Shown: positions 5,394 through 13,696 of the stretch, in pieces | Layout of the letters: the number at the start of each line of letters is the position of its first letter | How positions within the stretch are numbered: the first letter of the stretch is position 1 | Origin: a virus | Virus record (IMG/VR): IMGVR_UViG_3300019828_000225 | Coordinates: 1 to 31,307 of that record | Length of the DNA: 31,307 bases | Strand: one strand, 5' to 3' | Notes under the pieces: model-generated | What the model saw: only the letters and a program-made list of their open reading frames with translations | The model's database searches: none | Told to the model about the DNA's origin: nothing | Position numbers and translations under genes: made by a program

Positions 5394-6669
5394 CCCAGAA
5401 GCAGAAATCCTATTACCTCCTAAGATGGTGTCTCTATTTGAGGGAGAGGCTAGATACCGATGCGCTCACGGAGGTCGTGGTTCAGCCAAGACGCGCTCAT
5501 TTGCCCTTATGACTGCTGTAAGAGGCTATCAATGGGGAATGGGTGGAAAGCAGGGTCAGATACTCTGTGGCCGTGAACACCTTAACTCCTTAGACGAATC
5601 CTCACTTGAGGAAGTCAAATCCGCTATTAGATCAGTCCCCTGGTTACTTGCTTACTATGATATTGGTGAACGATATATTCGGTCCAAAGATGGAAACATT
5701 AACTATGTATTCTCTGGTCTAAGGCGCAACCTAGATTCCATCAAGTCAAAGGCTAGGATTATATTAGCGTGGATTGATGAGGCTGAGGGAGTGTCTGAGC
5801 TTGCCTGGAGTAAGTTGATACCTACTGTACGAGAAGATGACTCAGAGATTTGGGTAACGTGGAATCCCGAAACAAAGCACTCAGCTACTCATAGACGCTT
5901 CAGGGTTAATCCTCCGTCAGACATGAAGATATGTGAGATAAACTATAGGGATAACCCTTGGTTTCCGGCAGTATTAGAGGCTGAAAGAAAAGACGACCAA
6001 AAGCTTAGACCAGATACCTACGCCCATATCTGGGAAGGTGAGATGCTGGTTCATGCGGACGGCGCTTACTATGCTGTTGAGATGAGAGAGTGTGCAGCAG
6101 AAGAGAGAATTACCCATGTGCCTTATGACCGCGCTGTTGGCGTTTTCACGGCCTGGGACTTAGGGATAGGGGATAGCACTGCAATTTGGTTTGCTCAGAT
6201 GGTAGGGGCTGAGGTTAGGCTGATTGACTACTATGAGAGCAGCGGTGTCGGTTTAGACCATTACGCTAAAGAGCTTCAGAGTCGCCCCTATGTATACGAC
6301 GGTCACATACTTCCACATGACGTTAGGGTTAGGGAGCTTGGAACAGGTAAGTCTCGGCTTGAAACCTTAGATAGCTTAGGGATTCGCAACGTAACAATAG
6401 CACCGCAGCTTGGTGTTGACGATGGAATACAGGCTGTAAGATCCATGATCCCCAGGGCATGGTTTGATAAGGTTAAGTGTGAGAGAGGGGTAGACGCCCT
6501 ACGTCAATATAGGCGTGATTACGATGACAAGGGTATGACCTGGCGGGGTAGACCGATGCACGACTGGACTAGTCACTGTGCTGACGCATTTAGATACCTA
6601 GCGGTGGGCTATAAGCCTGCAAGTAATTGGGGCGATCCCATTCGGCGCAATCTGCAAGGCATTGCCTAA
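5386..6669 (+). CDS. terL: Terminase large subunit
   Basis: A 427-residue packaging ATPase and nuclease. Walker A is GGRGSAKT (29-36), Walker B is LAWIDEAEG (with DEAE 131-134), and WVTWNPET (156-163) is the usual coupling motif. The C-terminal RNase H-like nuclease shows acidic residues at WDLGIGD (D258), PHDV (D312) and HCADAFRYL (D400). Length and motifs fit Sf6/PBSX-type large terminases, which often package by headful. The ATG at 5386 overlaps the small-subunit stop; a longer frame from 5314 would lie inside that gene. Followed at once by promoter copy 3. Confidence 0.93.
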   Translation: MDNPEAEILLPPKMVSLFEGEARYRCAHGGRGSAKTRSFALMTAVRGYQWGMGGKQGQILCGREHLNSLDESSLEEVKSAIRSVPWLLAYYDIGERYIRSKDGNINYVFSGLRRNLDSIKSKARIILAWIDEAEGVSELAWSKLIPTVREDDSEIWVTWNPETKHSATHRRFRVNPPSDMKICEINYRDNPWFPAVLEAERKDDQKLRPDTYAHIWEGEMLVHADGAYYAVEMRECAAEERITHVPYDRAVGVFTAWDLGIGDSTAIWFAQMVGAEVRLIDYYESSGVGLDHYAKELQSRPYVYDGHILPHDVRVRELGTGKSRLETLDSLGIRNVTIAPQLGVDDGIQAVRSMIPRAWFDKVKCERGVDALRQYRRDYDDKGMTWRGRPMHDWTSHCADAFRYLAVGYKPASNWGDPIRRNLQGIA

Positions 6670-6673
6670 TTTA

Positions 6674-6687
6674 TGGTATAATCGGGC
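6674..6687 (+). promoter_or_regulatory. Late-type extended -10 promoter, copy 3
   Basis: TGGTATAATCGGGC, TATAAT at 6677-6682, in the gap after the large terminase. It gives a leader of about 24 bases to the ATG at 6713, with TAGGG as ribosome site. No -35 match. Confidence 0.75.
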
Positions 6688-6712
6688 TTTATTTATTTAT
6701 CTAGGGTAATGT

Positions 6713-8266
6713 ATGAGCAGAATGGCGGGTATTCTTGAGGAAATTAAAGGTCTATTAGAACGAGATCAGACCCCAAACCCTCAATTGGCTGGTCGTCATC
6801 CTTCAGATATTGCTGATCTAAGTGCCTTGCAATTAGTCCCTGATATGGCGTCTAGTTTTATCAATGATGCCACCCGGTATGGAAAGCAAGTTTATTCCGG
6901 TGACGTTTCAAACGATACGTTGTTCCCTCGCCCAGAATTACAGGGTGATGCAGCCACATTAAGCGCCCTAATGGGTGATGGCTTTGGTGCAGTATTAAAC
7001 CACCGTGGTCTTTTAACGCCAGAGTCTGGGGTGTCAGCGACTGACCTGATTAGGGGTGCGGTGAACGCCTACCAAGATGTGAAACCTGGGCTAGTGGATA
7101 CCTTTGGTGAAAGCGGTGTTAACCGGGCAGAGGGTGCAGGTTTATTAGCGTCGATGTATCTGCCCAGTAAGGTCCGCAAGGCAGTCGATGGAGCGCAAGG
7201 AACAAAGGTGGCGCTTGATCAGGTTGACGGTATTCTTGACACATTCATTGCTCGACAGCAGCCTCGACAGATTGAGACTAACTTTTCTACTGAGAATGTA
7301 ACAGACAAAAAGTACCTTGAGCCGATCCTTGATGACCTAAAGGTTGACGCTCAACGGATACAGTACGACAAGCCTGACATTTATTTGCCTGATTACTACG
7401 GTAAGAATGCGCTTGTTACGATGGTTGATAGATCGCCTACAAACAGTCAAATATTTGGTGTTAACGGTGTGGATTTTAAGACACCCCAACACATTGGTGG
7501 CGGTCGAGATTATATGTTTGACGAGGCTAATTCTCCGGGCGTTGTGTTTGCCAATGAGGGTGGTGCGACAACAGGCATACTCAACCGCAAGGACGGCTTG
7601 GGTGATGATGACATGCTCATTATCCCAATGGAAATGGCACCGACATCCGTTGATTTCCCTGACTTTGCACCTGGGCTGCATACGCGATACGCACAGGCTG
7701 CAATGAACAAAAAGGACAAGAAGTACGTTAACAAGCTAATACGATCAGGTGGTGGTGGTTATCTAATTAAGAGCGCAGATAAGACCCCAGTTCCTGGCTT
7801 TGATATAGACATGGAAGGCCTAGATGTTTTCCTCTCTGGACTGACAGGACCACAGCGTAAGACTATCAACAACGTGTTTGATATGGTCAATAAGCCAAGC
7901 CCAGGGCAAAAAAAGCAAGGGGTCCGGCAATTAGATAGTGCGCTAAGTAACGCTGAGATGCGGGCAGCAGTGTCTGACCCAGATATGTTTAATCAGAAAA
8001 GCCTAATGCAGACCAATAACGTAGGCCTCATTACTGGAGGCAAGGCGCCTAGCAACCACAACACTTATGGCATGGGGATGCAAGGTCGCGGTCTTGGTGT
8101 TTTAGATATACCGAGGGAAGCACCTGCAACAGCGCAGGACTTTTTGCCGGAGCTATTTCCGTTATCAAGACCGGATTATATAGACCCTACAGATGCTTAT
8201 ACGGCCAGGATGGGTGTAAGAACGGCAGAGATTAATGATGGGTTACTGAAGCGGCTAGGGTTTTAA
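6713..8266 (+). CDS. Uncharacterised 517-aa phage protein, probably virion-associated
   Basis: A soluble 517-residue protein. I recognise no domain. Residues 1-150 are helical (GILEEIKGLLERD, ADLSALQLVPDMASSFINDA). The middle is mixed, with glycine-rich loops (HIGGGRDYMFDEANSPGVVF, LIRSGGGGYLI) and DDDMLIIPMEMAPTSVDFPD. The end (YTARMGVRTAEINDGLLKRL) is a short helix. Such proteins between terminase and adaptor genes are often minor virion or ejected proteins; that is inference from position. It has its own promoter copy. Its last 35 bases overlap an opposing small gene. Confidence 0.7.
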   Translation: MSRMAGILEEIKGLLERDQTPNPQLAGRHPSDIADLSALQLVPDMASSFINDATRYGKQVYSGDVSNDTLFPRPELQGDAATLSALMGDGFGAVLNHRGLLTPESGVSATDLIRGAVNAYQDVKPGLVDTFGESGVNRAEGAGLLASMYLPSKVRKAVDGAQGTKVALDQVDGILDTFIARQQPRQIETNFSTENVTDKKYLEPILDDLKVDAQRIQYDKPDIYLPDYYGKNALVTMVDRSPTNSQIFGVNGVDFKTPQHIGGGRDYMFDEANSPGVVFANEGGATTGILNRKDGLGDDDMLIIPMEMAPTSVDFPDFAPGLHTRYAQAAMNKKDKKYVNKLIRSGGGGYLIKSADKTPVPGFDIDMEGLDVFLSGLTGPQRKTINNVFDMVNKPSPGQKKQGVRQLDSALSNAEMRAAVSDPDMFNQKSLMQTNNVGLITGGKAPSNHNTYGMGMQGRGLGVLDIPREAPATAQDFLPELFPLSRPDYIDPTDAYTARMGVRTAEINDGLLKRLGF

Positions 8267-8420
8267 TAACGGTATCAATGACTATTTTGTCATCGTCTTC
8301 CATCATAGCAACAATCTGTGTGTATTCTTTTGTCCCATAGACGATATTGGATTGCGAGCATAGCGTTAGCCATTCATCGATCCGTGCATTTTGTGTTTCA
8401 TTATATTTTGGCTTTTTCAT
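8232..8420 (-). CDS. Lone leftward small protein in the late region, predicted leaderless
   Basis: A 62-residue soluble protein (MKKPKYNETQNARIDEWLTL, YTQIVAMMEDDDKIVIDTVI). No family recognised. It runs against the surrounding genes and overlaps the end of the 517-aa gene by 35 bases. It has no SD, but a perfect TGGTATAAT lies on the minus strand at 8435-8427, and +1 would fall on the A of its ATG. That promoter makes it more credible than a shadow frame. It could be a regulator or moron. Confidence 0.6.
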   Translation of the reverse strand: MKKPKYNETQNARIDEWLTLCSQSNIVYGTKEYTQIVAMMEDDDKIVIDTVIKTLAASVTHH

Positions 8421-8426
8421 AGGTAA

Positions 8427-8435
8427 ATTATACCA
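8427..8435 (-). promoter_or_regulatory. Extended -10 promoter, leftward copy
   Basis: Minus strand reads AAATTTGGTATAATTTACCT followed by ATG. TGGTATAAT matches the rightward copies, but CGGGC is replaced by TTACC. A weak TGTAAT sits 17 bases upstream. The -10 ends 6 bases before the ATG. Confidence 0.65.
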
Positions 8436-8454
8436 AATTTAAAAGAGAAATTAC

Positions 8455-8562
8455 ATGGCTATATCCACTTATAGTGAGCTTAAAACAAACGTTGCTGACT
8501 ACCTCCATGAGCTAAGTCCACGGCTGAAACATTTGGGTGGTTTGCTTGCGTCCGTATTATAG
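8455..8562 (+). pseudogene. Truncated paralogue of the adaptor gene
   Basis: A 35-residue frame beginning MAISTYSELKTNVADYLHE. It clearly matches the start of the intact adaptor at 8624 (MALGTYSELQTSLADFLNR), then diverges (LSPRLKHLGG) and ends LLASVL-stop, where the intact gene reads DLTSVIP. It looks like a broken partial duplication or a leftover from replacement of the adaptor gene. It still has a possible RBS (AAAGAGAAATTAC). Confidence 0.6.
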
Positions 8563-8591
8563 ACGTTAAAATGTAAAGTTTTGCTAAAAAA

Positions 8592-8605
8592 TGGTATAAT
8601 CGGGC
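8592..8605 (+). promoter_or_regulatory. Late-type extended -10 promoter, copy 4
   Basis: TGGTATAATCGGGC, TATAAT at 8595-8600, preceded by an A run. It gives a leader of about 17 bases containing CTGGAG before the adaptor ATG at 8624. A weak TGTAAA lies 17 bases upstream. Confidence 0.75.
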
Positions 8606-8623
8606 ACATAACTGGAGTTAGCA

Positions 8624-9247
8624 ATGGCATTAGGCACATACAGTGAATTACAGACCTCTCTGGCAGACTTTCTGAACAGAGAAGATTTAACGTCCGTAAT
8701 CCCCACATTCATCGCTCTAGCAGAGGCTAGTATCAACAGAGATGTACGCCATTGGCGTATGGAAAACAGATCAACTGCAACTATTGATGGGCAGTATTTC
8801 ACAAGACCAGGTGATTGGGTTGAGACGATCAGACTTCATTTGACTACTGGAACCACATATATTATGGACCTGGTAAGTCAGAATGCAATGGCAGATAAAC
8901 GCCAAGGCTCAGAAAATGTTGCTGGGACACCAAGGTTCTACAGTCACTCAGAAGATCAATTTGAGGTATTTCCTACTCCAGATGAGTCGTATGCAGCAGA
9001 GCTATTGTACGTCCAAAAGATTCCTGCACTATCAGATTCCAACACTACCAACTGGCTGCTCAGTGATTCGCCCGACCTGTACCTATACGGCGCTTTAATG
9101 CACTCTGCACCATACTTAGCGGAGGATGCAAGAGTTGCAACATGGGCTACAGGATACAGTGAAGCCGTACAGCGATTAAACTTAACATCTCAACAGTCTA
9201 AATTTTCAGGCATTGGGTTAAAGACTAAAATACGAGGATTAGGATGA
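8624..9247 (+). CDS. Head-tail adaptor protein (SU10 adaptor-like)
   Basis: A 207-residue protein expected to sit below the portal and join it to the tail. The N-terminus (TYSELQTSLADFLNREDLTS, FIALAEASINRDVR) and the C-terminal motif NWLLSDSPDLYLYGALMHSA with YLAEDARVATWATGYSEAVQ are typical of the phage adaptor family seen with SU10-type capsids. The capsid protein in this window is also SU10-type, which supports the call. It is driven by promoter copy 4 with a good SD and overlaps the next gene by ATGA. Confidence 0.8.
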   Translation: MALGTYSELQTSLADFLNREDLTSVIPTFIALAEASINRDVRHWRMENRSTATIDGQYFTRPGDWVETIRLHLTTGTTYIMDLVSQNAMADKRQGSENVAGTPRFYSHSEDQFEVFPTPDESYAAELLYVQKIPALSDSNTTNWLLSDSPDLYLYGALMHSAPYLAEDARVATWATGYSEAVQRLNLTSQQSKFSGIGLKTKIRGLG

Positions 9248-9624
9248 GCTTTTCAAACTTCTTAGAGACAGAGATACTGGATCACGTTTTCGGTGGGGCT
9301 GCTTATACTGCTCCAACCACACTTTACATTGCTCTATACACCGGCGCTCCTAGTGATACAGGTGGTGGAACTGAGGTGAGTGGAACTGACTATGCACGAC
9401 AGACGTCTACCTTTACTACTTCTGATGACACTACTAGCAATGCAGGCGCAATTGAGTTCCCTACGGCTGGTGATAGCTGGGGTACTGTAACTCATGTCGG
9501 TGTATTTGACGCGCTGACTACTGGCAATTTGCTCGCTTACGGCACACTGACTGCAAGTAAAGCTGTAGAAAGCGGAGACGTTTTCCGTATTATCGCGGGT
9601 GCTTTAGACATTACGTTAGACTAG
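9244..9624 (+). CDS. Phage tail-fibre-associated protein (Gp80-like)
   Basis: A 126-residue beta-rich protein. Motifs LETEILDHVFGGAAYTAPTT, YIALYTGAPSDTGGGTEVSG, WGTVTHVGVFDA and NLLAYGTLTASKAV match a common phage family usually annotated as tail fibre protein. The family's exact role is not firmly established. It sits between the adaptor and the fibre genes, consistent with a tail-tip or decoration role. Confidence 0.75.
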   Translation: MSFSNFLETEILDHVFGGAAYTAPTTLYIALYTGAPSDTGGGTEVSGTDYARQTSTFTTSDDTTSNAGAIEFPTAGDSWGTVTHVGVFDALTTGNLLAYGTLTASKAVESGDVFRIIAGALDITLD

Positions 9625-9625
9625 T

Positions 9626-10144
9626 ATGTTATATGGTGTCTATAAATATGGGCAGGCTGCATACTCTACTGCTGACCTAGAAGATGGCGTTGTTGCCACC
9701 TCTGCGTCTTCAAGTGTGGTGGTGGTGGCCGCAGTTACTGTTTCGGGCGTATCGCAAATATCTGCAACGTCAACGGTAGCTACGGATGCCATTAGAGTGC
9801 GAGAATCGTCCTCTACGGTCACTTCTGCATCTAGTGTAGCGGTAGCAGGGCAAAGGATACATTTAGCTGATACGGCCATTACCGGCGTCTCAGGGACTAC
9901 AGTAAGCGGACAGGTCATAAAACTGGGTTCGTCTGTAGTAAGTGCTGTTGCAGGTGTTTCTGCTGATAGCGTTAGGGTTAGACAGTCAGACTCGGCAATT
10001 ACGGCAAGCGGTGGATTGATATGCTCTGGCATTATACTCTGGATTGACAATAATCCATCAGAGAAAAGCTGGGCTAATACTTCATCATCAAATGTAACGT
10101 GGGCAAATGTGCCCCTAAATGAAATAGAATGGGAGGCCGCTTAA
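9626..10144 (+). CDS. Ser/Val-rich repeat virion protein
   Basis: A 172-residue protein. Residues about 25-135 are about five imperfect repeats of 19-22 residues with a conserved hydrophobic ending: AIRVRE, RIHLAD, VIKLGS, SVRVRQ. That pattern suggests a stacked beta fold as in fibres. The C-terminus (SEKSWANTSSSNVTWANVPL) is Trp/Asn-rich and distinct. Position between the Gp80-like protein and the fibre implies a tail or surface protein, possibly an adhesin. No enzymatic motif. Confidence 0.65.
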   Translation: MLYGVYKYGQAAYSTADLEDGVVATSASSSVVVVAAVTVSGVSQISATSTVATDAIRVRESSSTVTSASSVAVAGQRIHLADTAITGVSGTTVSGQVIKLGSSVVSAVAGVSADSVRVRQSDSAITASGGLICSGIILWIDNNPSEKSWANTSSSNVTWANVPLNEIEWEAA

Positions 10145-11455
10145 ATGGCTGATACAACGACTACAACATACTCGCTAGTAAAGCCTGAAGTGGGCGCATC
10201 CGAGGACACTTGGGGCACAAAGATAAACACCACGCTGGATACTCTTGACGACCTATTGGACGGCACAACCCCAGTTGTTGGCATGGACCTTAATACTCCA
10301 GATATTGATGGCGGTACTGTCGATGGGATTACGTCTCTAAGCACAAGCACATCTGGCACAAGCAACTTCATTGCAGGCGTAAACGCAGGTAACTCCATTG
10401 AAAGCGGTGGTAATTATAATACTGTTGTTGGTGATGAGGCAGGTACGGCGATTACTACTGGTGATTATAATGTTGCTGTAGGCTATGGTGCTTTAATAAC
10501 AGAAGATACAGGAGGAAGAAGCACTGCTGTAGGTGCTTATGCCCTAGGCGTTCAAAATGTAGACGAACTAAACTATAATACAGCAGTAGGGTACAGCGCA
10601 GGCGGGGAGATAACCACGGGATTAAGCAACACCGCCATTGGAGCCTTAGCACTAGACGCCAACACAACCGCAAGTAACAACACTGCTGTAGGTTATGCTT
10701 CGCTTGGTGCTAATACCACTGGAGCCTCTAACGTAGCCGTGGGAGTAAGTGCTTTAGACGCAAACACCACAGCAAGTTGGAATACTGCTGTAGGCTGGGG
10801 TGCTTTAGGTGCCAACACAACAGGCGAATATAACACAGTATTGGGATATGACGCGGCAGGTGCGGTCACTACAGGACTTCGCAATCTTTATATAGGAGCA
10901 GGTGCAGGTCATAACGGAATACTAACAACGACGGGTAGCTACAATACTTTAGTGGGTACTTTTTCCGACACTACCGCCGTCGACTCTTCAAACGTAAACG
11001 TACTAGGCTACAATGTTACTGGCGAAGAAGGTTACACAACAGTGGGGGTTAATGCTAGTGATATCAGAGCCGCACACGGTGTAGCAACATGGGCTACAGT
11101 GTCCGATGAACGCTACAAGACGGCCATTAAGGACTGTACAACAGGACTTTCCTTCATTAACTCGTTACGCTCAGTAACTTGGAACTACAAAACTCTTGGC
11201 GAACTTCCAGAAACCTTTAGCGCCTATGTAGAAGGCTCAACCGAAGTCTTTAAAAACACTCTAACGAATCACGGTCTTATCGCTCAACATACCAAAGAGG
11301 CTATTGATGCGGATAGTGGCTTAAAGGACGGCTTTAAACTTTGGGACGAAAGAGAAGATGGCTCTCAGGAAGTAGCAGAGGCCGCACTAATACCAATCTT
11401 GGTTAAAGCTATACAAGAACTCACCGCAAGACTCGAAGCACTGGAGGCCGTGTAA
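10145..11455 (+). CDS. Tail fibre with YadA-like repeats and self-cleaving S74 chaperone domain
   Basis: A 436-residue host-recognition fibre. The N-terminus ([20 protein letters not shown]) is the usual fibre attachment segment. Residues 90-275 contain about ten repeats of 17-18 residues (for example [17 protein letters not shown]), a left-handed beta-roll like YadA heads. From about 318 comes the Peptidase_S74 intramolecular chaperone, starting SDERYK with S320 and K325 in the Ser-Lys spacing used for autocleavage. It ends in a coiled coil ([12 protein letters not shown]). The chaperone would trimerise the fibre and then be cut off before Ser320. A strong SD (GGAGG) precedes it. Confidence 0.88.
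   Translation: MADTTTTTYSLVKPEVGASEDTWGTKINTTLDTLDDLLDGTTPVVGMDLNTPDIDGGTVDGITSLSTSTSGTSNFIAGVNAGNSIESGGNYNTVVGDEAGTAITTGDYNVAVGYGALITEDTGGRSTAVGAYALGVQNVDELNYNTAVGYSAGGEITTGLSNTAIGALALDANTTASNNTAVGYASLGANTTGASNVAVGVSALDANTTASWNTAVGWGALGANTTGEYNTVLGYDAAGAVTTGLRNLYIGAGAGHNGILTTTGSYNTLVGTFSDTTAVDSSNVNVLGYNVTGEEGYTTVGVNASDIRAAHGVATWATVSDERYKTAIKDCTTGLSFINSLRSVTWNYKTLGELPETFSAYVEGSTEVFKNTLTNHGLIAQHTKEAIDADSGLKDGFKLWDEREDGSQEVAEAALIPILVKAIQELTARLEALEAV
10412..10969 (+). repeat. Coding repeats of the fibre shaft
   Basis: About ten 51-54-base units encoding NTAVGYxALxANTTG-type motifs. Units such as ACTGCTGTAGG and GCTAATACCACTGG recur. Such repeats can expand or contract by recombination and alter fibre length. 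Confidence 0.7.
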
Positions 11456-11649
11456 TGGACTTAATACTAAAGAGCCTCAAGTCTAGGACGATACAATTTA
11501 GCATTGCGTTGACTGTTTTAAGCACGGCTCAAGGCTACACTGGTTTATTGCCTGTTAGTCAAGGCTCACAAGCACTCATCGGAATAGGTATTGCAGTATG
11601 TATTGTAGTGCTTAGGTCAGTAACTACAACGGCACTCAACCAAAAATAA
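11455..11649 (+). CDS. Small membrane protein, holin-like candidate
   Basis: A 64-residue protein with two hydrophobic segments (about 13-32 and 38-54) and a basic N-terminus (KSLKSRT). It is the first of three genes (11455-12218) that all carry membrane segments, the last being a recognisable holin, so a lysis role is likely. TAATG overlap with the fibre stop; GGAGG lies about 9 bases upstream. Confidence 0.6.
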   Translation: MDLILKSLKSRTIQFSIALTVLSTAQGYTGLLPVSQGSQALIGIGIAVCIVVLRSVTTTALNQK

Positions 11650-11661
11650 CGGCAACCCATT

Positions 11662-11847
11662 ATGGCAACTGCAAAAGAAGTATTGATTCGGCTAGAAGGG
11701 CATGAGAAAGAATGCTCTGTCCGCTATACGAACATTGAAAAGCAATTAGATGAAGGCTCTGTTAAGTTTAAAAAAGCAGAGTTGATGTTGTGGTCTATGT
11801 ATCCGCTGATCTTAGGGTCAACCTTTCTTGAGAGGTTAGTTCAATGA
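11662..11847 (+). CDS. XhlA-like membrane-anchored lysis accessory protein
   Basis: A 61-residue protein with an N-terminal coiled coil (EVLIRLEGHEKECSVRYTNI) and a C-terminal hydrophobic anchor (LWSMYPLILGSTFLERLV). This layout resembles haemolysin XhlA-type proteins often found beside holins. No SD is visible, so it probably depends on coupling. Its stop overlaps the holin start by 4 bases. Confidence 0.6.
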   Translation: MATAKEVLIRLEGHEKECSVRYTNIEKQLDEGSVKFKKAELMLWSMYPLILGSTFLERLVQ

Positions 11848-12218
11848 GCTTGCTTTCTTTTATTCCAGCAGTCACCAGCCTACTCGATAAATGGATACCC
11901 GATGCAGACGCCAAGCAACAGATCGCGGCAAAGATTAGCACACTTTCAGAGGTACACGCGCAGGAACGCGCAGTCGCTCAGATTGCACTCAACACCGCAG
12001 AAGCAAAAGGAAACTGGTTCCAAAGTTCATGGCGACCCGCTACAGGATGGGTCTGCGTTATCGGAATGGCCGTCAACTTCCTAATATCACCACTAGCGGC
12101 AGGGTTTGGTTTCGTTATACCCCAGGCTGATATGACAACCATGATGCCTGTTCTAATGGGTATGCTGGGGCTATCATTCAACAGGACTTACGAGCGTGTT
12201 AAAGGAGTAGGCAAATAA
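11844..12218 (+). CDS. Holin (3TM / GTA-holin family)
   Basis: A 124-residue holin that would make inner-membrane holes to release endolysin. The cytoplasmic helical N-terminus (DADAKQQIAAKISTLSEVHA) leads to the family signature NWFQSSWRPATGWVCVIGMA. Hydrophobic segments follow, then LGLSFNRTYERVKGVG at the end, matching the 3TM GTA-holin family. It is over 13 kb from the endolysin, so the lysis genes are split. ATGA and TAATG overlaps link it to both neighbours. Confidence 0.85.
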   Translation: MSLLSFIPAVTSLLDKWIPDADAKQQIAAKISTLSEVHAQERAVAQIALNTAEAKGNWFQSSWRPATGWVCVIGMAVNFLISPLAAGFGFVIPQADMTTMMPVLMGMLGLSFNRTYERVKGVGK

Positions 12219-13696
12219 TGGCGTATGTCAGTATTGATTTACCTGCTGGAATATTCAACCACGGTACAGAACTAGATTCGACTGGGCGGTGGAGAGACGC
12301 TAACCTTATACGGTGGGAAAACAATTCTATTCGCCCTGTCGGGGGGTGGACTACTCGCGTGTCTAGCGCATTTGCTGCGGCTCCGCGTGGAGCTATAACC
12401 TGGGCAGATAACAGCTCAGATGCTCACATTGCAGCAGGGACATACAATAAACTTTATGCAGTTAATGCAGGGGGTGTCGTTAGTGACATAACCCCAACAG
12501 CCTTAACCTCTGGCGATTTAGATGCTGACGTCAATCTAGGCTATAGCGGATCTTTCTGGGGCACTACTACTTATGGAACAAACAGGCCAAGCGATGGCGT
12601 TCCTGCTGAGGCTACGTCATGGTCTTTAGACACGTGGGGCCAGTATTTGATTGCCTGCTCAAGCAAGGATGGAAAGATATACCAGTGGGAGCTGGATGGT
12701 GCGACAATTGCTGCGCCTTTAACAAATGCTCCTGTTGATAATGGTGCTATTGTGGTTACTGATGAGCGATTTATCTTTGCGCTTGGATCAGGTAATAACC
12801 CACGACTAGTCAAATGGTGTGATCGTGAAGATAATACAGACTGGACTCCAACAGCAGTTAACCAGGCTGGTGATCTTGAATTGCAAACATCTGGAGAAAT
12901 AGTTTCTGGATTAAGGGTGCGTGGAAGAACACTAATCCTTACTAACGTCGATGCTCATGTTGCCACCTACAGTGGACCACCAACAGTTTACGGCTTCCAG
13001 AGGGTAGGCACATCTTGTGGCTCTATCTCTCGTCTAGGGGCTGTTGCTGTTGACGAGGGCGCTTACTGGATGGGTGCTAAGTCATTTTACGTCTATAATG
13101 GATCATCTGTACAAGAAATGCCATGTGATGTCATGGACCATGTATTTAATGATATGAACACCTCACAGCGATCTAAGGTATGCGCCGTTCATAACTCTCA
13201 ATTTGGCGAGGTATGGTGGTTTTACCCAAGCACCGCCTCTGTAGAGAATGATAGGTACGTTGTATATGATTATAAAGAAAACCACTGGAATATTGGTGTA
13301 TTAGGTAGAACGTCAGGCGTTGACTCTGGTGTATTCAGTCAGCCTATGTGGTTTGATGCCTCTGGTAATATCTATAACCAAGAGACTGGTCACTCTCACG
13401 GCACTAGCGCATCTTATTTAGAGAGTGGGCCTATCAGTATTGGTATAGGCGATCAGATAGCAAAAGTTAACCAGATTATTCCAGATGAGCTTAATCTAGG
13501 TGATGTAACACTAACCTTTAAGACTAGATTCTATCCAAATGGCACTGAAGAGTCTTACGGACCATTCACCATGTTAAACCCTACTGGCGTTAGGTTTCAG
13601 GGAAGGCAGGTTCGCATGAGGATTAATGGCTCAGAATTGGTAGACTGGAGGGCGGGAAAGATGCGTTTAAACGTGACTACTGGTGGCAGTAGATGA
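12218..13696 (+). CDS. Large beta-rich tail protein, possible nozzle or stabilisation protein
   Basis: A 492-residue protein typical of short-tailed phages. The N-terminus (DLPAGIFNHGTELDSTGRWR, NLIRWENNSIRPVGGW) is a signature of this family. Repeated Trp/Gly beta blades (for example WGQYLIACSSKDGKIYQWEL and WCDREDNTDWTP) suggest a beta-propeller like P22 gp10-type head-completion or nozzle proteins. The role is inferred from fold pattern and place. SD AGGAG, TAATG overlap upstream, and ATGA overlap with the next gene. Confidence 0.65.
   Translation: MAYVSIDLPAGIFNHGTELDSTGRWRDANLIRWENNSIRPVGGWTTRVSSAFAAAPRGAITWADNSSDAHIAAGTYNKLYAVNAGGVVSDITPTALTSGDLDADVNLGYSGSFWGTTTYGTNRPSDGVPAEATSWSLDTWGQYLIACSSKDGKIYQWELDGATIAAPLTNAPVDNGAIVVTDERFIFALGSGNNPRLVKWCDREDNTDWTPTAVNQAGDLELQTSGEIVSGLRVRGRTLILTNVDAHVATYSGPPTVYGFQRVGTSCGSISRLGAVAVDEGAYWMGAKSFYVYNGSSVQEMPCDVMDHVFNDMNTSQRSKVCAVHNSQFGEVWWFYPSTASVENDRYVVYDYKENHWNIGVLGRTSGVDSGVFSQPMWFDASGNIYNQETGHSHGTSASYLESGPISIGIGDQIAKVNQIIPDELNLGDVTLTFKTRFYPNGTEESYGPFTMLNPTGVRFQGRQVRMRINGSELVDWRAGKMRLNVTTGGSR

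Noticed and set aside
7337-7706. Two frames of about 115-120 residues, one per strand, inside the 517-aa gene
   Set aside because: Both lie wholly within a well-supported gene, lack SD sites and have shadow-like composition.
8455-8700. Template/variable repeat pair of a diversity-generating retroelement
   Set aside because: The similarity is a gene start, not a gene end, and no reverse transcriptase is present.
9640-10050. 136-residue minus-strand frame
   Set aside because: Long only because the Ser/Val-rich repeats opposite it lack stops; no start context.
10412-10590. TATAAT boxes within the fibre gene
   Set aside because: They come from the coding of Asn-Tyr-Asn-Thr repeats and lack the flanking consensus of the late promoters.
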